DNA of 8,217 bases from CAYGVT01 sp964353355 (GTDB lineage: Archaea > Thermoplasmatota > DTKX01 > GCA-020343715). The notes under the pieces are model-generated. The model ran no database searches. It worked only from the letters and a program-made list of their open reading frames with translations, and was not told the DNA's origin. The DNA lies in contig CAYGVT010000067.1 of assembly GCA_964353355.1 (NCBI GenBank), positions 1-8,217 on the forward strand. The letters are read 5' to 3'. This document shows positions 6,501-8,217 of the stretch, one piece after another. The translations under genes were made by a program, and so were the position numbers. The first letter of the stretch is position 1; each line of letters starts with the position of its first letter.

Positions 6501-8217
6501 ACCGATCACAGCGACTGCACCGCCACCATCGCGTCTGATAAAGTTCTCACATAGTGACTCCTCGGGCGGTCCATACGACCAGTTGTCAATTTCTTCATCG
6601 AACCACCCACTCATGCAATTGAGGCTAAACACCAGCGACAGCTTCTCAGCGTTGGTAAGCGAGGATACATCGTCGAAATTTATGGTCGTGCCAAAGGAGG
6701 GATTACACCACCTCGTTGGGCTCCCGTGGTCGTGATGGCACACCAGGAAACTTCCGTTGTTGAATGCGTTGATGATGTCGTCGGCATACCCATCCCACGC
6801 AAAACCATTCGACCTGAGTAAATCATCAGGAAGAGGGTCACCATTGTTGAAGAAGCGTGGATCGACCTCGGGAAAGGCATAGTAGATGCGCTCCACGTTA
6901 TATCCAGCGGAAATGAGGGGATTACGGACCTTCTCCGAGTCCCAAATAAACCGATAGCCGCTGTCCTCTCTACCATCCAGAGCATCCTCGGGGTAATAGT
7001 CTTGGAAGTACGAGGCGAGGGTAATGTTTGAGTAAAAACCAAGATCGTCAGGGGGGAATTTCTCATAGGCCAATATCTTCTCAACAACGGTGGTGGCCTG
7101 ATCAGGGTCATCGACTGGTATCCTGCCGATGAACATGTCGGGCAGGGTATCGTAAACTTGACCAGGAGGCAGGTTCTCATCCAGGTCGACGCAGGCGTAA
7201 TAGAGATCTGAGGCTGTCATCACTATTTCATCAGGTAACCAGGCGGAATGAGGATTGCGATAGTTGGGCGGTATCAGTTCCGCATCGCCCACGAGCAAAA
7301 GGTACGTAGGTGGCAGCGCCCAGTCATACGTTGCATCCACATAGGCGATGATATCATCTGCTGTCACATCGTCAGTGGAGATTTCCGCAGTGGTGACGAC
7401 CTTCACCGTAAGTCCCTTCCTCTCCTTCCAGTCCTTAAGCGGTTGGACAGACTGGACGAGAGTCTCGTTGGTGATTATTAGATAATCCGCCCCCTCCGTG
7501 GCCATCGACATCATGAGGGATGTTCCCGAAGTGTTCTCTATCCGGGGAGTGTCGTAGTTCATCACTACAGCCCCCATGAGCTGCTCGAAGGGCTCGGATA
7601 GCAGCCTGCCATCGTAGAGGCCCACCTGGGCCGGTTGGCTATATCTGACCCTGAGCTCGATTTTGGAGTACACCCTGAGCTGGGCCGTCACTGGGTTCAC
7701 CTGGACCGGGTACACGGACAGGCCAGCAATGCGGTGCCCCCGCATGACGCCTAGGGGTTGCGCGCTTCCCAGCATCGGGGGGTAGAACGCGTCCGTCGCG
7801 TACGTGAGATTGTCGATGACGAAGGGAGGGGTCTCGTTCGTCTTCATCGCGGGAGGGGATGGTTGCGCTGGATAAATCAAACCACAACTCCCAGTAGTGT
7901 GGTCAGAGTACAATACCTCCACCGATACGTTGATGCCACGAGGGATCTCAAGGTACCTGTACACCATTGGGAGCTCCGGAGCCCCCTGCTTCGTGGTAAG
8001 GGCGGCAGAGGGCATCTCGATGTGCTGGTATGTCCGTTGCTCCACCGTGTCATTCCAAGAGCGGATGCCAGGGAGGTCCATGTCGATGATGAGCCCGGAA
8101 TTGTCCGAGGATTTCACCGATACCTTTGGATGAACCTCTGGCTGGTCCGACTGGAGGGAAGGTCCAGACGCGTCCCCGGACACGGTTCCAGACCATGTCG
8201 TATTGAACGATGTCGCT
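3537..8217 (-). CDS. Gingipain-like C25 cysteine protease, secreted and surface-anchored, 5' end cut by window edge
   Basis: This is a large extracellular protease of family C25. Numbering residues from the GTG at 8183, a gingipain-type prosequence covers about 60-185 (PELPMVYRYLEIPRGINV; YPVQVNPVTAQLRVYSKIEL). The catalytic domain covers about 232-657, with YLLLVGDAELIPP, MFIGRIPV, the catalytic His486 (CHHDHGSPTRW) and the catalytic Cys523 (LVFSLNCMSGWF), ending at YHLFGDPEMSVW. A C25-type Ig-like domain follows (about 665-750). Next come several beta-rich modules, one resembling CARDB (about 885-970). Three related repeats lie at about 1198-1511. A PGF-CTERM-like tail ends the protein. More than 20 N-x-S/T sequons suggest glycosylation. 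The frame has no stop from 8181 to the window edge and no signal peptide is visible, so the true start lies outside and GTG 8183 is not the start. Both catalytic residues are present. Substrate and the requirement for prosequence removal are inferred. Confidence 0.93.
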   Translation of the reverse strand, partial: ATSFNTTWSGTVSGDASGPSLQSDQPEVHPKVSVKSSDNSGLIIDMDLPGIRSWNDTVEQRTYQHIEMPSAALTTKQGAPELPMVYRYLEIPRGINVSVEVLYSDHTTGSCGLIYPAQPSPPAMKTNETPPFVIDNLTYATDAFYPPMLGSAQPLGVMRGHRIAGLSVYPVQVNPVTAQLRVYSKIELRVRYSQPAQVGLYDGRLLSEPFEQLMGAVVMNYDTPRIENTSGTSLMMSMATEGADYLIITNETLVQSVQPLKDWKERKGLTVKVVTTAEISTDDVTADDIIAYVDATYDWALPPTYLLLVGDAELIPPNYRNPHSAWLPDEIVMTASDLYYACVDLDENLPPGQVYDTLPDMFIGRIPVDDPDQATTVVEKILAYEKFPPDDLGFYSNITLASYFQDYYPEDALDGREDSGYRFIWDSEKVRNPLISAGYNVERIYYAFPEVDPRFFNNGDPLPDDLLRSNGFAWDGYADDIINAFNNGSFLVCHHDHGSPTRWCNPSFGTTINFDDVSSLTNAEKLSLVFSLNCMSGWFDEEIDNWSYGPPEESLCENFIRRDGGGAVAVIGATRITWVFSSGFLLEGMCDALFGFPESQLWWPSFDPVTLAPRVLGGAGPFYQLGQMFEYGRAYMLGPSGHDWIAMYNGQAFENYEGYHLFGDPEMSVWTRAPDTLSVDYPGKVGSGGLQEFVVTVRNSTCLVPDAKVCLSFYNGASVVGLTDEDGQVILEVEPETGGILNITVTKPNNRPYEGEIIVTESGAHISLYQNVGPPGETFNITGVDFLDDERVIVDFGGSLLTTGIASNGAISLPCTVANKPDGAYNIVAIGQTSGRAAVRVFTIERFIDPYIHTNLAPLSSSGRMGKFWDNPDIKVYLLLDNGRFRFKVDPSRLLIGCRYSIEATVHNNGVYAAEDTKVTFKWCPLFLGGYDSEIIGTDFVDVPPGPGTAVASVNFVPETSGFVAFIVELEHPEDTNLLNNRGMLFKYVKAISSPGTMVLTVGNPTNASALVRLDVTQRGVDGEASSLWGSEIQRSYPQVLGPGEYKDANLTVFAPDNASVGDARVFSVTSSIDGVVTGGVECVFIKDHLPILSDAQATASRVEVDRGVGFRVDYADEDDHPPGGSTVFLVIKRMDANGSVAVHEMLDGDPIDTVYKDGKPYTFNVSFTEPGDYLCSFFATDGCGIAAIGMATQEDAIRLTVDPREDHVHPVINHTPPQTWRVGEAMPLTAFVTDDVVVTSVELRYRIAGEANYSMIEMSLSGNNSWMVIIPGDVVTAEGLEYFILASDGINEVTYPIGGASDPVVVKDVFPPDTGPPIISHVPPLDWWLGEAQAIVANITDDVGVKDVTLFYRVRGTANYSMVSMERGDGDAYAGLIPRTSITTVGLEYYIAATDSAGHDAICPAAGAQQPVLVTSVRERDVTKPIINPTPPPKARVGSNLTITVVATDDAGLSEVKLYYRMRGDETWNAVVMTPNGGVYSSTVPKSDLRKGTLEYYIEVRDVNGNVERYGTVDEPISMKVEGKEKSPGFGTLVACLCLVMTAIAISRRSRMESKRPR
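3540..3638 (-). other. PGF-CTERM-like anchoring signal at the C-terminus of the C25 protease
   Basis: The last 33 residues (1516-1548) read SPGFG, then a hydrophobic run (TLVACLCLVMTAIAI), then a basic end (SRRSRMESKRPR). This three-part form matches the PGF-CTERM signal known in archaea, which archaeosortase A recognises and replaces with a lipid anchor. PGF is at residues 1518-1520 (bases 3624-3632). The match is by eye, and an ordinary C-terminal membrane anchor is the alternative. Confidence 0.75.
3651..4592 (-). repeat. Three tandem Ig/FN3-like protein repeats in the C25 protease stalk
   Basis: Three modules of about 98-100 residues lie at residues 1198-1296, 1306-1404 and 1414-1511. 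Each starts with P-x-I followed by a PP-containing turn, then RVGE/WLGE/RVGS, a TDD motif (FVTDDV, NITDDV, VATDDA), an aromatic strand (ELRYRIAG, LFYRVRG, LYYRMRG), and a GLEYF/GLEYY/TLEYY strand followed by ASDG/ATDS/VRDV. They are diverged copies, not recent duplications, and probably form a rigid stalk that holds the protease away from the envelope. Confidence 0.85.

Noticed and set aside
8181..8183. GTG at 8183 as the start of the C25 protease
   Set aside because: The frame stays open to the window edge and no signal peptide follows the GTG, though the protein must be exported. The start lies outside.

Overview
The window looks archaeal, most likely from a GC-rich euryarchaeal or Thermoplasmatota-type genome; the rank below Archaea is a guess. 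The reasons are a C25 protease ending in a PGF-CTERM-like surface-anchoring signal, TATA boxes placed just upstream of starts that have little or no leader, a very small AbrB-type regulator of a kind common in archaea, and many N-glycosylation sequons in the exported protein. About 3.5 kb on the left is a loosely packed accessory region. The right 4.7 kb is one very large gene.

Layout from left to right. (1) 1-960 is the 3' part of an insertion sequence with a DDE transposase that runs off the left edge. It abuts head to tail a second, diverged 353-bp copy of the same 3' end (961-1313). (2) A TATA box and a 56-aa AbrB/SpoVT-type gene follow (1372-1542). (3) 1543-2024 has no convincing gene but holds a long imperfect stem-loop (1567-1622) and a GC-rich folded element (A, about 1750-1841). 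(4) 2025-2483 encodes a PIN-domain toxin, and a short basic protein that is probably its antitoxin starts 11 bases later. (5) 2684-3018 holds a second copy of the folded element (B, 2811-2901), then a TATA-like sequence and a 12-bp tandem repeat. (6) A proline-rich protein with two membrane segments ends at 3441. (7) Convergent with it on the minus strand is a gingipain-like C25 cysteine protease of at least 1559 codons. It has a multidomain Ig-like stalk and a C-terminal anchor, and its N-terminus lies beyond the right edge.

The transposase remnants, the small regulator, the toxin-antitoxin pair and the repeated folded elements have no obvious pathway in common and look like mobile or selfish accessory DNA. 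The C25 protease is a separate unit: a secreted, probably glycosylated surface protease, predicted to be processed by an archaeosortase. The most unusual signal is the pair of folded elements A and B. They share architecture although their sequence has diverged over part of their length, lie in the same orientation, and bracket the toxin-antitoxin cassette.
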